A stretch of 55,000 bases of DNA from Paenibacillus sp. JNUCC32. Its GTDB lineage: Bacteria > Bacillota > Bacilli > Paenibacillales > Paenibacillaceae. The notes under the pieces were generated by a model that worked only from the letters and a program-made list of their open reading frames with translations, was not told the origin of the DNA and did no database searches. How positions within the stretch are numbered: position 1 is the stretch's first letter; each line of letters opens with the position of its first letter. Shown here piece after piece: positions 28,446-37,422 of the stretch. Location of the stretch: NCBI RefSeq assembly GCF_014863545.1, contig NZ_CP062260.1:5540001-5595000 (forward strand), read 5' to 3'. The translations under genes were made by a program, and so were the position numbers.

Positions 28446-28829
28446 ATGAATGTCCGAACAATGAGAGAGGACGTGGCTCTGGAGCTGTGTGAAACGGAAT
28501 GTCCTTCAACCGAGAGGGTTGCTTTGTTAAAAGAAACGGTTTCGGATGATGATATGCTCGGCATGGCCGAGATCTTCAAGGCGCTGGCCGACCCGACGCG
28601 GGTCAAGGTAGCCTATATGCTGGACCGCGGCGGCGAGTTATGCGTTTGCGACGTGGCTGAAGTTCTCGGAAGCTCCACCGCAACAGCCTCCCATCATTTG
28701 CGCACGCTGAAGAACAAGAATATCGCCAAATCGCGCAAGGCGGGTAAGAATGTATACTATTCGCTAAAAGACGACCATATCCGGACTTTGCTTCATATGA
28801 CGCTGGAGCACCAGAAGGAGAGGGTGTAG
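28446..28829 (+). CDS. cadC: ArsR/SmtB-family metal-sensing repressor, CadC type
   Basis: Winged-helix repressor released from DNA by cadmium, lead or zinc. It has 127 residues. The alpha-3 metal-binding pair is C66-V-C68 in GGELCVCDV, and extra N-terminal cysteines C15 and C19 (LCETEC) supply further ligands, which is the CadC rather than CzrA or ArsR arrangement. The recognition helix region is SSTATASHHLRTLKN. AAGGAGG is eight bases before the ATG. Its stop codon TAG directly abuts the cadA start, so the two form a tight operon; the operator-like sites lie upstream. Confidence 0.93.
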   Translation: MNVRTMREDVALELCETECPSTERVALLKETVSDDDMLGMAEIFKALADPTRVKVAYMLDRGGELCVCDVAEVLGSSTATASHHLRTLKNKNIAKSRKAGKNVYYSLKDDHIRTLLHMTLEHQKERV

Positions 28830-31085
28830 ATGAGCACGGACAACCATCAGCAATCCAAAACATCTCCTGAAGCAGGTGGCAGCAAACTTGTTGAATACAA
28901 GGTCCAGGGCCTCTCGTGCCCGAACTGCACCCGTGAAATGCAGGAGGAGATCCAGAAGCTCGACCATGGAGGCGACGCCCGGCTGAGTTATAACAGCGGA
29001 AAGCTGACCCTTTCCTCCCAGGTGAACCTAAACCGGGTAGAAACCATTTTGAAAAGTGATGGAGCCCGAATCGTTTACGCTCCCCAAACAGCCCATTCGG
29101 CTGCCGGCGCTGATGTTCGGCCCGCCTCTTCGCCGCACGCTCATGGTCCGTCAGATGAACACGACCACGGACAAAGCCATGGACATGAACACAGCCATGG
29201 CAGCGAACGAAAAATGAAGTGGCTGCTATCCATCTCGGCTGCGTTTTATCTGCTGACTTTTCTATTAGAAGGGAAAGCCGCCGAGTCGGTTGTGATCGCA
29301 TTATATGCTGGTGCCATGATATTGAGCGGGTATACGACGTTTTTGCGCGGACTGCGTAACCTGACCCGCTTCAAATTCAATATGGATACCCTGATGACCG
29401 TTGCGCTCGTAGGTGCCGTCATCATCGGGGAGTGGCGGGAAGCCACGCTCGTTGCCATTCTGTTCGGCCTCAATGAGCTGCTGGAAGGCTACGGCATGAA
29501 CCGTGCCCGCCAATCCATGGAAGCGCTGCTGGCCGCAGCGCCGAAGGAAGCCGAGCTTTGGGTAGACGGCCAAACCAAACGCGTGCCGATCGAGAGCCTC
29601 TCTCCCGGAGACGTTGTCCGGGTAAGACCTGGCGAGAAAATTCCTTCGGACGGAGCCATAACCCAGGGAACCGGCGCGGTGAACGAAGCTGCCATAACCG
29701 GAGAATCGGTGCCTGTTACGAAACGGGAGGGCGACGCCGTATTTGGCGGCAGCGTAAGTACCGACGGCGTGCTCTATATCGCCATATCGAAGGCTTATCA
29801 GGATTCCTCCCTGGCCAAGATCATGCATCTTGTGCAGGAGGCGCAGGACAGCAAGACGCCGACGGAACTATTCATCGATAAATTTGCTAAATACTATACG
29901 CCAGCCATTATGATCATCGCATTGGCTGTTGCGCTGATTCCTCCGTTGCTGCTGAATCAGCCCTGGATGACCTGGGTCTACCAGGGGCTGTCCATTCTCA
30001 TTGTCGGGTGCCCTTGCTCGCTCGTGCTCTCTTCCCCGATAGCGCTGGTTAGCGGGATGACCCGCGCGGCACGCAACGGCATTCTAATTAAAGGCGGAGT
30101 CCATCTGGAGCAGCTCGGACGCCTGGAAGCCGTCGCTTTCGACAAGACGGGAACCCTGACCAAGGGCGAGCCGGCCGTCTACGCGGAAACCGTATATGAT
30201 GAAGATAAATTTTATGCCGTGGTAGGCGCGCTGGAGCAGTCCTCTCTCCATCCGTTGGCCAAAGCCGTCATGAAACATCTGGAGATCAAGCAGCCGCAAT
30301 GCATGTTTAATGAACCTCGACAGATAACGGTGCTGCCGGGTGAAGGCATTCGGGCTGAAATCGGAGGGAAGCTGTTCTGGGTGGGCAGCGAGGAAGTGCT
30401 GAAGCATGTGAACGGCCCTCAAGATCATATCCGTGCCGTTGAGGATGATATTCGGAGAATGAAGGCCCAGGGGTACACGATCGTTGCCGCCGTAAGCGAG
30501 GAGCGCGTATTAGGTCAATTCGGTCTTGCCGATGAGATTAGGCCGGAGACCGCAGCCGTTGTCCGCAAGCTTCACGAGGCTGGAATCGCGGATACGGTGA
30601 TGCTGACGGGCGACCATGAGCAGTCGGCGCAGGCGATCGCGAAACAATCCGGCGTATCGCGGGTGTTCGCAAGCCTGCTGCCGGAACAGAAGGTCGCCAA
30701 AATCAAGGAGCTTAGCTCCCGCAAAAAGACCGGCATGGTCGGCGATGGCATTAACGACGCCCCTGCATTGGCCGCTGCCGATCTGGGCATCGCAATGGGA
30801 AAAGGAACGGACAGCGCCATCGAAACCGCCGACATCGTATTGATGCAGGATCACCTTGGTAAGCTGCCCGGGGCCATCAAGACGGCAAGACGAGTCAACC
30901 GGATTATTAAATGGAACATCGGACTTTCCTTGTCGCTGAAGGCCATCGCTCTGCTGCTAACGATTCCGGGCTGGCTGACCCTATGGATCGCGATCATATC
31001 GGACATGGGGGCCACCATTATCGTTACCCTGCTGGGTCTCACCATTCTGTTTGGCAAGGATCAGGAACTGCAATCAGGACATTGA
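28830..31085 (+). CDS. cadA: P1B-type heavy-metal efflux ATPase (CadA/ZntA type)
   Basis: Exports Cd, Zn, Pb or possibly Co across the cytoplasmic membrane. It has 751 residues: a heavy-metal-associated domain with C30-P-N-C33, a His-rich linker at about 104-127 (HGHEHSHG), eight expected membrane helices, actuator TGES, the membrane metal site C394-P-C396, phosphorylated D438 in DKTGT, and GDGIND at 638. The residue after CPC is Ser where most CadA proteins as I recall have Ala. The start immediately follows the cadC stop. A terminator lies six bases after the gene. Metal preference cannot be fixed from sequence alone. Confidence 0.95.
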   Translation: MSTDNHQQSKTSPEAGGSKLVEYKVQGLSCPNCTREMQEEIQKLDHGGDARLSYNSGKLTLSSQVNLNRVETILKSDGARIVYAPQTAHSAAGADVRPASSPHAHGPSDEHDHGQSHGHEHSHGSERKMKWLLSISAAFYLLTFLLEGKAAESVVIALYAGAMILSGYTTFLRGLRNLTRFKFNMDTLMTVALVGAVIIGEWREATLVAILFGLNELLEGYGMNRARQSMEALLAAAPKEAELWVDGQTKRVPIESLSPGDVVRVRPGEKIPSDGAITQGTGAVNEAAITGESVPVTKREGDAVFGGSVSTDGVLYIAISKAYQDSSLAKIMHLVQEAQDSKTPTELFIDKFAKYYTPAIMIIALAVALIPPLLLNQPWMTWVYQGLSILIVGCPCSLVLSSPIALVSGMTRAARNGILIKGGVHLEQLGRLEAVAFDKTGTLTKGEPAVYAETVYDEDKFYAVVGALEQSSLHPLAKAVMKHLEIKQPQCMFNEPRQITVLPGEGIRAEIGGKLFWVGSEEVLKHVNGPQDHIRAVEDDIRRMKAQGYTIVAAVSEERVLGQFGLADEIRPETAAVVRKLHEAGIADTVMLTGDHEQSAQAIAKQSGVSRVFASLLPEQKVAKIKELSSRKKTGMVGDGINDAPALAAADLGIAMGKGTDSAIETADIVLMQDHLGKLPGAIKTARRVNRIIKWNIGLSLSLKAIALLLTIPGWLTLWIAIISDMGATIIVTLLGLTILFGKDQELQSGH

Positions 31086-31090
31086 CATAA

Positions 31091-31128
31091 ACCGGAGCTG
31101 CGTCCCTTCTGGGCAGCTCCGGTTTTTT
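31091..31128 (+). terminator. Terminator of the cad operon
   Basis: Perfect 11-base arms accggagctgc / gcagctccggt followed by T run. Confidence 0.9.
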
Positions 31129-31267
31129 AGGTTCGGACGCTCCCTCTCCCCTCAGCTTTGCTTCATCGCATATATCATTTTTTACATGATTTTTTTGATT
31201 TGATGAAACATTTCCCATTATTTAGTCGTTTATATAGGCGGGAGTGAAAACCAGAAGGAGGAAAGAC

Positions 31268-32437
31268 ATGAAATCCGTACAGATCATCAAACTAGCAGGT
31301 ACCGCATCCATAGCATTGTCTTTAATGCTTACATCCTCATCGCTCGTAACCATTCCTGCCCATGCGGCAGCGGCCTCCACATCGCAGAGCAAGGCAGCCT
31401 GGAGCACGCTCGATGTGAAGCATAAACCTTATACGAATAAAGGCGTCGTGTTCATTCCGCTGAAGGAAGTTTCCGAACAGCTGCAGCTGCAGCTGACGAT
31501 CCCTGGAAAGAACGAGCTGTACATTAACAGCCCGACCCAGTCTGTTCGTGTGATTATTGGAAATTCGCGCGCCGTCAATGCCAAGGGTACCGCTCTGAAG
31601 CTTGAGGCGGCTCCGGTTGTGAAGAAAGGCGTGACTTATGTTCCCGCCAGCCTGATTACCAAAGGCTTCGGCATTCAGTTGAAGTACGACAGCAAATCCG
31701 GACTTCGAACCACCTTTGATTCCTGGTCCCAATATGCTTATGCCTCCAAGGCCAATATGCTGTTCTGGGTAAATCGCGAGACCGGTATGCTGTCCTTGGG
31801 GAAAGCCGGAACGACGCCAACGAAAGTCGGCATTCTCCCGATCGAGGATATCGATCAAGTGGGCTTGAACGCACATCGCATCAACAGCAATACCTATGTC
31901 GTCGACTTGTCCAATTATTACGGGGAACCCCATATCCATGAAGGAAGATATCGGGTGCTCATTCAGGACATGAAAATTCTGAAGCTTTCCAAAACGAATC
32001 ACACCAATTTTGCCGGGATCAACTACCGTCCGGACCAACTCAGCTACAAAGGCAAAGTTGCCATGATGAATGGCAGTACGCTAGAGCTGGTTCATCCGAT
32101 GGGCAAAACGGTAAAAACCTACGATCTGGCCGCCCTCACCGGTGTTGACGATCATTTTATTGTGGAAGCAATCGAACAGGACTTCCTGCTCGTCCGTCCT
32201 TATACGAAGGCAACCCTGTATATTGTTGAACCGACAGGCAAGTCCGCAGAACTTATCTATCCCGATCTTTTGGACGAGGAGAGCATCAAGGCTATTGAGG
32301 AGATGCCGCCAAACGAAGTGGGTTTCATCGGAGACGGCCTTACGTATGACGGATATGCCGGCGGCAAGCTGAAGCTTCAATACGAAAATCCGTTTCTTGA
32401 TATAAAGAAAAAGCTGACCTACGCCCTTCCATTCTAA
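31268..32437 (+). CDS. Exported protein with copper-amine-oxidase-like stalk domain
   Basis: 389 residues. A signal peptide (hydrophobic core about 10-32, cleavage near PAHAAAA) marks secretion. Residues 45-150 look like the stalk domain first named from copper amine oxidases (GVVFIPLKEVSEQLQLQL, GVTYVPASLITKGFG), very common in Paenibacillus exported proteins and not itself catalytic. The remainder is beta-rich (repeated YVVDLSNYY, LLVRPYTKATLYIVEP) and may be propeller-like; no catalytic residues stand out. The start is ATG 31268, six bases after AAGGAGG; an upstream GTG includes that site. Function unknown. Confidence 0.85.
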   Translation: MKSVQIIKLAGTASIALSLMLTSSSLVTIPAHAAAASTSQSKAAWSTLDVKHKPYTNKGVVFIPLKEVSEQLQLQLTIPGKNELYINSPTQSVRVIIGNSRAVNAKGTALKLEAAPVVKKGVTYVPASLITKGFGIQLKYDSKSGLRTTFDSWSQYAYASKANMLFWVNRETGMLSLGKAGTTPTKVGILPIEDIDQVGLNAHRINSNTYVVDLSNYYGEPHIHEGRYRVLIQDMKILKLSKTNHTNFAGINYRPDQLSYKGKVAMMNGSTLELVHPMGKTVKTYDLAALTGVDDHFIVEAIEQDFLLVRPYTKATLYIVEPTGKSAELIYPDLLDEESIKAIEEMPPNEVGFIGDGLTYDGYAGGKLKLQYENPFLDIKKKLTYALPF

Positions 32438-32450
32438 CCGTAACAATCAC

Positions 32451-32492
32451 AAAAAGACCGGCGGATTCATTCACGAATCCTACCGGTCTTTC
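32451..32492. terminator. Bidirectional terminator before ywhD
   Basis: Arms aaagaccggcggatt / gaatcctaccggtcttt (near-perfect, small bulge), A run before and T-rich sequence after; shared by two convergent genes. Confidence 0.8.
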
Positions 32493-32528
32493 CTATGTCC
32501 GCATCTAGAAAAATGCTTATTTATGGTA

Positions 32529-33047
32529 TCATTCCGCTGTTTGAAGAGCTTCTCTAAACTCCTCCGGCGAGGCATTCCACCATTCCTCGTTACGGGAGAT
32601 CAGCAGTTCGCGCAGCGCTTTCTTCTCCACGTCGCCAAGCCCATCCAGAATAATCTTGCGCTTCATCGCCGCATCCATTTTATTCACATGGTCGGCGAGG
32701 ATTTTCCAGCCGCGCCGGGCTTCATGGTCGATCCACATTTCGCACGCGGTCATGCCTGCATAATGCTGTCCTTCCGCGGTACGGTCTACAGCTACCCACA
32801 CGATCCACACCTGGCGTCCGTTGGGCACTTCATCCCGGTTCATGCTGAAACGGATGCCCTTCTCCACCTTGCTCTTTGCATGCATGGCTCCAATATCCAC
32901 TCGCGCCTCGCCATTGTCGATGATGACAGGCGACAAACTGTTCAGATCGATGGAGCCGGATCCAAACCCCTTATGCTTACTCTTGCTATTGATAATATTC
33001 AACGCAATGGGTTTCTTCGCACCCTGCTTCTGATCTTCGTTCTCCAC
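32529..33047 (-). CDS. ywhD: YwhD family protein
   Basis: 172 residues closely resembling B. subtilis YwhD: GSIDLNSLSPVIID, VDIGAMHAKSKVEKGIRF, NRDEVPNG and YAGMTACEMWIDHEARRG. Soluble, function unknown. In B. subtilis ywhD lies near pbpG and speE, so its presence about 8 kb from them here is a remnant of the same neighbourhood. The start is GTG at 33045-33047, nine bases after GGAGG. No catalytic motif was recognised. Confidence 0.88.
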   Translation of the reverse strand: MENEDQKQGAKKPIALNIINSKSKHKGFGSGSIDLNSLSPVIIDNGEARVDIGAMHAKSKVEKGIRFSMNRDEVPNGRQVWIVWVAVDRTAEGQHYAGMTACEMWIDHEARRGWKILADHVNKMDAAMKRKIILDGLGDVEKKALRELLISRNEEWWNASPEEFREALQTAE

Positions 33048-33194
33048 TGCTGCCGACCTCCTATATCAGAGCCGATTCTCACGTATCAGCCGCTAAATTG
33101 ATAACCATGTCCCAATAATTTTATTTTAACTAATAATCCCCCAAAAGCAAACATATACATGCACTAGATGCTTGTCAACGGGAGGTTGTTCGAT

Positions 33195-35186
33195 ATGGTC
33201 CCACCACGTGCCAAAGTCTTTCTATCATCCCTGCTTGCCCTTGGTTTGCTTGCAGGATCGATGCCGATATTTCTGAATCCAGGGTCCTCAGCGTCTGTCC
33301 TTGCCCCAAATGCGGGCAAGCCCTCTGCCTCTGCCGTGGAGAAGGCCCCGCTCTCACCGCCTAAGGTGCAGCCTGATACTCCCGCTCCGGCCCTAAGCGA
33401 CCGGCTGGTGGAATATCACATGGATGTTCGGTACGAGCCTGAGGAGAACAAGCTTAAGGGAAAGCAGACACTCACTTGGACTCACCCAGGCAAAAAAAGC
33501 GTAAACGAGCTGTACTTTCATCTGTATCCCAATGCCTTTGCTTCCGATGAAACGACCTTTATGAAGGAATCGGGCGGCAGGCTTCGTTCCGACCCCATGC
33601 CGGACGACGGGTACGGCTCCATGACCATTACCAATGTGAAAACGACGGAAGGACTGGCCCTTACCCATCGCCTTCAATTCGTCCAACCCGATGACGGGAA
33701 CATCAAGGATCACAGCCTTGTCAAACTAAGATTGCCCAAACCCATCAAGGGCGGGGAGAGCATCACCATTCACATGGAATTTGAAGTCGAGCTTCCCAAA
33801 ATATTCGCGCGCATGGGTACCACCGAGAATTTTATTATGGCTGGCCAATGGTTTCCTAAAGTATCGGTCTATGAACCGGCCGGACTTCGCGGAAGAGCCG
33901 AGGAAGGATGGAATCTTCATCAATACCACGGCAACTCCGAGTTCTACTCCAACTTCGGCATTTACAGCGTTCGCATCCGGGTGCCCGAGAATTACATTGT
34001 CGCCGCGACCGGATTCCCGACCAAGCCTGCCCAAAAGTCGAACGGGGAAAAAATTTATCAATTCTATGCCGATGATGTGCATGATTTTGCCTGGTCGGCC
34101 TCGCCCAACTTTGTCACGGCCGAGGAGGCCTTCTCGGCACCGGGCGTGCCGGGCGTCCGCATCAAGCTGTATCTCGATCCGGCCCATAAAGACCTGAAGG
34201 ACCGTTACTTTGATGCCGCCAAGTCGGCACTGGCTTCGTTTGGTAAATGGTACGGAACCTATCCTTATTCCACGTTGTCCATCGTCGTCCCGCCGGAGTC
34301 GGGCAACGGTGCAGGCGGCATGGAATACCCGACGCTGGTCACGGCCTTCGGGGCCAAGAACGATTCGCCGGGTTATGAGCTCGAACGGACCGTAATTCAC
34401 GAGATCGCCCACCAATATTTTTACGGAATGATCGCAAGCAACGAATTTGAGGAAGCGTGGCTGGACGAGGCCTTTGCAACCTATGCAGAAGAAAGAGTGA
34501 TGGAGAAAGAATACGGCATTACCTCCAACACCGCTGCTCAAGGAGCATCGATTACCTCCCCTGCCCCGCTGAAGATGGAGTCCTGGAAATACAGCTCACA
34601 CGAGAACTACGCGCTGAATGTTTACACGAGAGGCAAGCTGGTGCTGCAAGGCATTGAACGGCAGGTCGGTCCACAGATGATGGGGAAAATCATGCATACC
34701 TATGCCCAGAAATACCGTTTCAAGCACCCAACCACGTCTGATTTTCAGAAAGTCGTCGAGCAAGTAAGCAAAACCTCCTGGCAATCGTATTTTGACCAAT
34801 ATGTATATGGAAGCCAAATGGCCGACGTCGCCATCGATGTGATCAAAACCAAAAATAAAGGCACGTCAGACCATCCGCGGTATGAATCCACGGTCAAGAT
34901 TACGAGCAAGGACGGAGATATAACCGATGTGCCTATCGTGTTCGCCTTTGAAGACGGCAAAACGGTGGAGCGAACCTGGAGCGGCAAGGACGGAAAAGTT
35001 ACGTACACCCTGGAGTACAGCACCCCGCTCGCCTGGGCCATGGTTGATCCGAAATACTCCATCGTTCTGGAGAATAGACACATCAATAACTATATGAAGG
35101 CAGGAATGGATCCGAAGGTGGTCACACGCTGGAATCTCAGTATTACCAAGCTTGTGGAGACGTTGTTCGGCAGCCTGTCATGGTGA
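33195..35186 (+). CDS. M1-family zinc metallopeptidase, exported
   Basis: 663 residues. An N-terminal hydrophobic segment (KVFLSSLLALGLLAGS) suggests export or anchoring, followed by a Pro/Ser/Ala-rich linker. A beta-sandwich like the aminopeptidase N N-domain covers about 75-270, then the catalytic domain with GGMEYP (position of the GAMEN exopeptidase motif) and HEIAHQYFYG ... WLDEAF, the HEXXH-X18-E zinc site. It has a C-terminal beta domain and a hydrophobic end. The start is ATG 33195, with GGGAGG nine bases upstream. The next gene overlaps or abuts its stop, so the membrane protein downstream is probably a partner. Confidence 0.9.
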   Translation: MVPPRAKVFLSSLLALGLLAGSMPIFLNPGSSASVLAPNAGKPSASAVEKAPLSPPKVQPDTPAPALSDRLVEYHMDVRYEPEENKLKGKQTLTWTHPGKKSVNELYFHLYPNAFASDETTFMKESGGRLRSDPMPDDGYGSMTITNVKTTEGLALTHRLQFVQPDDGNIKDHSLVKLRLPKPIKGGESITIHMEFEVELPKIFARMGTTENFIMAGQWFPKVSVYEPAGLRGRAEEGWNLHQYHGNSEFYSNFGIYSVRIRVPENYIVAATGFPTKPAQKSNGEKIYQFYADDVHDFAWSASPNFVTAEEAFSAPGVPGVRIKLYLDPAHKDLKDRYFDAAKSALASFGKWYGTYPYSTLSIVVPPESGNGAGGMEYPTLVTAFGAKNDSPGYELERTVIHEIAHQYFYGMIASNEFEEAWLDEAFATYAEERVMEKEYGITSNTAAQGASITSPAPLKMESWKYSSHENYALNVYTRGKLVLQGIERQVGPQMMGKIMHTYAQKYRFKHPTTSDFQKVVEQVSKTSWQSYFDQYVYGSQMADVAIDVIKTKNKGTSDHPRYESTVKITSKDGDITDVPIVFAFEDGKTVERTWSGKDGKVTYTLEYSTPLAWAMVDPKYSIVLENRHINNYMKAGMDPKVVTRWNLSITKLVETLFGSLSW

Positions 35187-35197
35187 GGGGGGAGCAC

Positions 35198-36025
35198 ATG
35201 AAAAGTTATGCAGGCCAAGGGTGGATCAGTGTTAAAGACCAATTATACGTCTCCATTCTGCTGTTCTTGTACCGCATGCTGTGGGGATATTGCCTGTACC
35301 GGCTTGTAAAATCGGCAGTCGTCCCCCTGCTGATGCGGTATCCGGATTCTGCCCCTAACGAGCTTAGCCGCCTGTTATTCTTCTACGAGGGCGAGATGAG
35401 TCTGTCGTTAAGCGGCACGGTCCATACCTATGGTTGGCTTCTGGCCGCTCTGCTCCTGATCCGGATGGTATGTACCCCGCTCATTCGGGCAGGCATCTTC
35501 TATAACCTCCACCAGGAGGCCAAGGGCGAGCGCGGATTATTCTTCTTCACCGGCATGCAGAAGCTATGGAAGCCCGTTACGGTATTTTATCTGATCGAAC
35601 TTGTTCTTACCTTTGTGCCCGGATACTGGATTCTGCCCAAAATCCTTCCGATTCTGCTGAACGGGATCCATGAGCCGGTTCTGCTGCTTCATGCGCTGCC
35701 TCATGCAGCCGGATGGTTTCTGTACGCCTATCTGATTCGCCTGTTATTGCTCTATATGCAATTCGGCCGTACGGACAATTCCGGCATGATCAGCTCCGTT
35801 CTTGCGCTCTTCCGCCGACTGGGCACGGCTGTGCTGTTATCCCTTACCGTTGGCGGATCGGCCTGCGTCATTCTTTTGCTCCTAAGCTCGGCATCGCTCT
35901 TCTGGGCGGGATTGATTGGCTTGATTATTCAGCAAGCCTCTTATTTTCTGAATGGACTCTTCCAAATTTGGGTAATTTCCGCCCAATACCATTTGTGGCG
36001 GGATTCTTCCTCGCAGCATGCCTAA
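35198..36025 (+). CDS. Polytopic membrane protein coupled to the M1 peptidase
   Basis: 275 residues with five or six hydrophobic segments (for example YVSILLFLYRMLWGYCLYRL and AVLLSLTVGGSACVILLLLS). No family was recognised. The start at 35198 uses AGGGGGG just upstream; an alternative ATG at 35180 would overlap the M1 peptidase stop. Either way the two are translationally coupled, so it may anchor or regulate the peptidase; that role is inference. A terminator follows about 145 bases downstream. Confidence 0.75.
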   Translation: MKSYAGQGWISVKDQLYVSILLFLYRMLWGYCLYRLVKSAVVPLLMRYPDSAPNELSRLLFFYEGEMSLSLSGTVHTYGWLLAALLLIRMVCTPLIRAGIFYNLHQEAKGERGLFFFTGMQKLWKPVTVFYLIELVLTFVPGYWILPKILPILLNGIHEPVLLLHALPHAAGWFLYAYLIRLLLLYMQFGRTDNSGMISSVLALFRRLGTAVLLSLTVGGSACVILLLLSSASLFWAGLIGLIIQQASYFLNGLFQIWVISAQYHLWRDSSSQHA

Positions 36026-36170
36026 TCGTTACATTTCGTTACCATCATATGATAAACAAGCTCGTAAATATGCTGTAATCGGAAGCGACACATTTCTCTC
36101 TCGGACTTGATTTTACAAAGAATAGAAGCTCATTTTTCCTCAATATTACATTTTCCGATGGCCAAATTAC

Positions 36171-36209
36171 AAAAAAACCTGATCCCGCATGATGGGGACA
36201 GGTTTTTTT
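36171..36209 (+). terminator. Terminator after the membrane protein gene
   Basis: Arms aaaaaacctgatccc / ggggacaggtttttt with seven T. The 145 bases between the gene and this hairpin hold nothing recognisable. Confidence 0.85.
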
Positions 36210-36376
36210 GTATAAAAATGAGCTTTCCTCATTTGCCAAATTGTTAATACTCTGCTAAAATAACGAATATGTTAGTAACAACTTTGTCATCTTTACTGTA
36301 ACTTTTTGCTGGAACTATGTAATTTCGTTAAGCATGTTGGAACGTCAGACGTCTATGAATGGGTTCATCAACATTT

Positions 36377-36497
36377 TAAGGAGCCGAATTCCCATGATTG
36401 GGAAGCGGGGGATCCGTTTTGGGTGAATTGATCTCGCAAGAGAGGGATCATAGGGGACCTTCAACCGAACCCTTAAGCTAACCTCGCAGGCAATGGA
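36377..36497 (+). ncRNA. Cyclic di-AMP riboswitch (ydaO-yuaA class)
   Basis: The leader of the NlpC/P60 gene contains the class hallmarks in order: gagccgaatt, gggaagcgggggatcc, gggtgaattgatctc, ataggggacc, ccgaacccttaagc, and taacctcgcaggcaatgg. This RNA class binds cyclic di-AMP and usually switches off cell-wall hydrolase or potassium transport genes when the ligand is high. The ribosome binding site AAGGAG follows directly, so control of either termination or translation is possible; I see no strong terminator between aptamer and gene. Confidence 0.9.
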
Positions 36498-36511
36498 AGG
36501 AGCTTTTTGTT

Positions 36512-36985
36512 TTGAAAAAGAAGTTAACGGCCATTTCTCTAGGCCTGGCCCTCGCACTCACATTAGGGACCGGAAGCGCTTTCGCCGATTCCAAATTAAA
36601 TACTGCAATCAAACCAGCCATTGGTGTCTCTTATAAAACAGGTGGAACCACAACGAATGGTTTTGACTGCTCCGGATTCACCAGCTATATCTACAAGAAA
36701 CTTGGTCTAAGCCTGCCGCGCACGTCTGGAGCTCAATACAAAGTCGGTACGGCCGTAGCCAAGAGCAAGCTGAAAGCTGGCGATCTCGTGTTTTTCAACA
36801 CATCCGGCAGAGGTGTATCTCATGTGGGTATTTATGTTGGGGGCGGCAAATTCGCTCATTCCTCATCCTCGCGCGGTGTCATCATCAGTCCGCTGAGCCA
36901 GAGCTATTACGCCAATCGATACGTAGGTGCTAAGCGAGTCATGAGTCAGTCTACGTACAAGTCTGTAGCTGTGAACTACAATTAA
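36512..36985 (+). CDS. Secreted NlpC/P60 peptidoglycan endopeptidase
   Basis: 157 residues. The signal peptide ends near AFADS (about residue 26). The NlpC/P60 cysteine peptidase domain fills the rest, with C53 in GFDCSGF, H104 in VSHVGIY and H116 in KFAHSSS as the catalytic set; such enzymes cleave D-Glu-diaminopimelate bonds in the stem peptide. There are no LysM or SH3 wall-binding modules. Start TTG, nine bases after AAGGAG. It is under the cyclic di-AMP riboswitch directly upstream, linking wall turnover to that messenger. A decayed copy of its C-terminus lies downstream. Confidence 0.95.
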   Translation: MKKKLTAISLGLALALTLGTGSAFADSKLNTAIKPAIGVSYKTGGTTTNGFDCSGFTSYIYKKLGLSLPRTSGAQYKVGTAVAKSKLKAGDLVFFNTSGRGVSHVGIYVGGGKFAHSSSSRGVIISPLSQSYYANRYVGAKRVMSQSTYKSVAVNYN

Positions 36986-37018
36986 TTATTGGAACTTCAT
37001 TGATTTATCCTTTACAAG

Positions 37019-37072
37019 AAGCCCTGGGCGTATGAGATTGTGCCGATCTCATCCAGCGGCTTTTTCTTTTTT
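37019..37072 (+). terminator. Terminator after the NlpC/P60 gene
   Basis: Arms atgagat / atctcat extended by outer gcc...ggc pairing, then TTTTTCTTTTTT. Confidence 0.8.
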
Positions 37073-37212
37073 CTGCCTCTGTGTATACCTTTATAACGTT
37101 TGGGACAACGAAAAAGTTCCCACTTTTCGAGAAAAAAAGAAAATTATTATGCAAATTCTCTTCGCATCCTCAAGTCATTGCATCTTCTACCCTTTATATA
37201 CCCTCCTCTCCC

Positions 37213-37320
37213 TTCATTAAACACCCTAATGGAAAAATATTGATTTTATTTTCTGAGGACTACTACGAGCAGCGATACGTAGATGCCGAACGCATCATGA
37301 GCAATGATCAGTATGAAAAG
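37213..37320 (+). pseudogene. Remnant of an NlpC/P60 paralogue (C-terminal end only)
   Basis: The frame encodes SEDYYEQRYVDAERIMS, which aligns with SQSYYANRYVGAKRVMS at the end of the intact NlpC/P60 gene 250 bases upstream; the DNA is also similar (cgatacgtag shared). The catalytic cysteine and histidines are missing and no start with a ribosome binding site exists, so it is a decayed duplicate. Its old terminator seems to survive at 37383-37422. The rest of 36986-37491 shows nothing else. Confidence 0.75.
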
Positions 37321-37382
37321 TCGACCGGAGAATCTCCCAAGCTTCGATGTCTTATCCTCGTCCTGCCCATACATATCCGTTT

Positions 37383-37422
37383 GCCCGTCAAAGGAGACCT
37401 ACTTCTCTTGGACGGGCTTTTT
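37383..37422 (+). terminator. Terminator downstream of the NlpC/P60 remnant
   Basis: Perfect arms gcccgtc / gacgggc and five T. Confidence 0.75.

Noticed and set aside
33726..34541. 271-codon minus-strand frame inside the M1 peptidase
   Set aside because: Antisense shadow of a gene with clear zinc-peptidase motifs.
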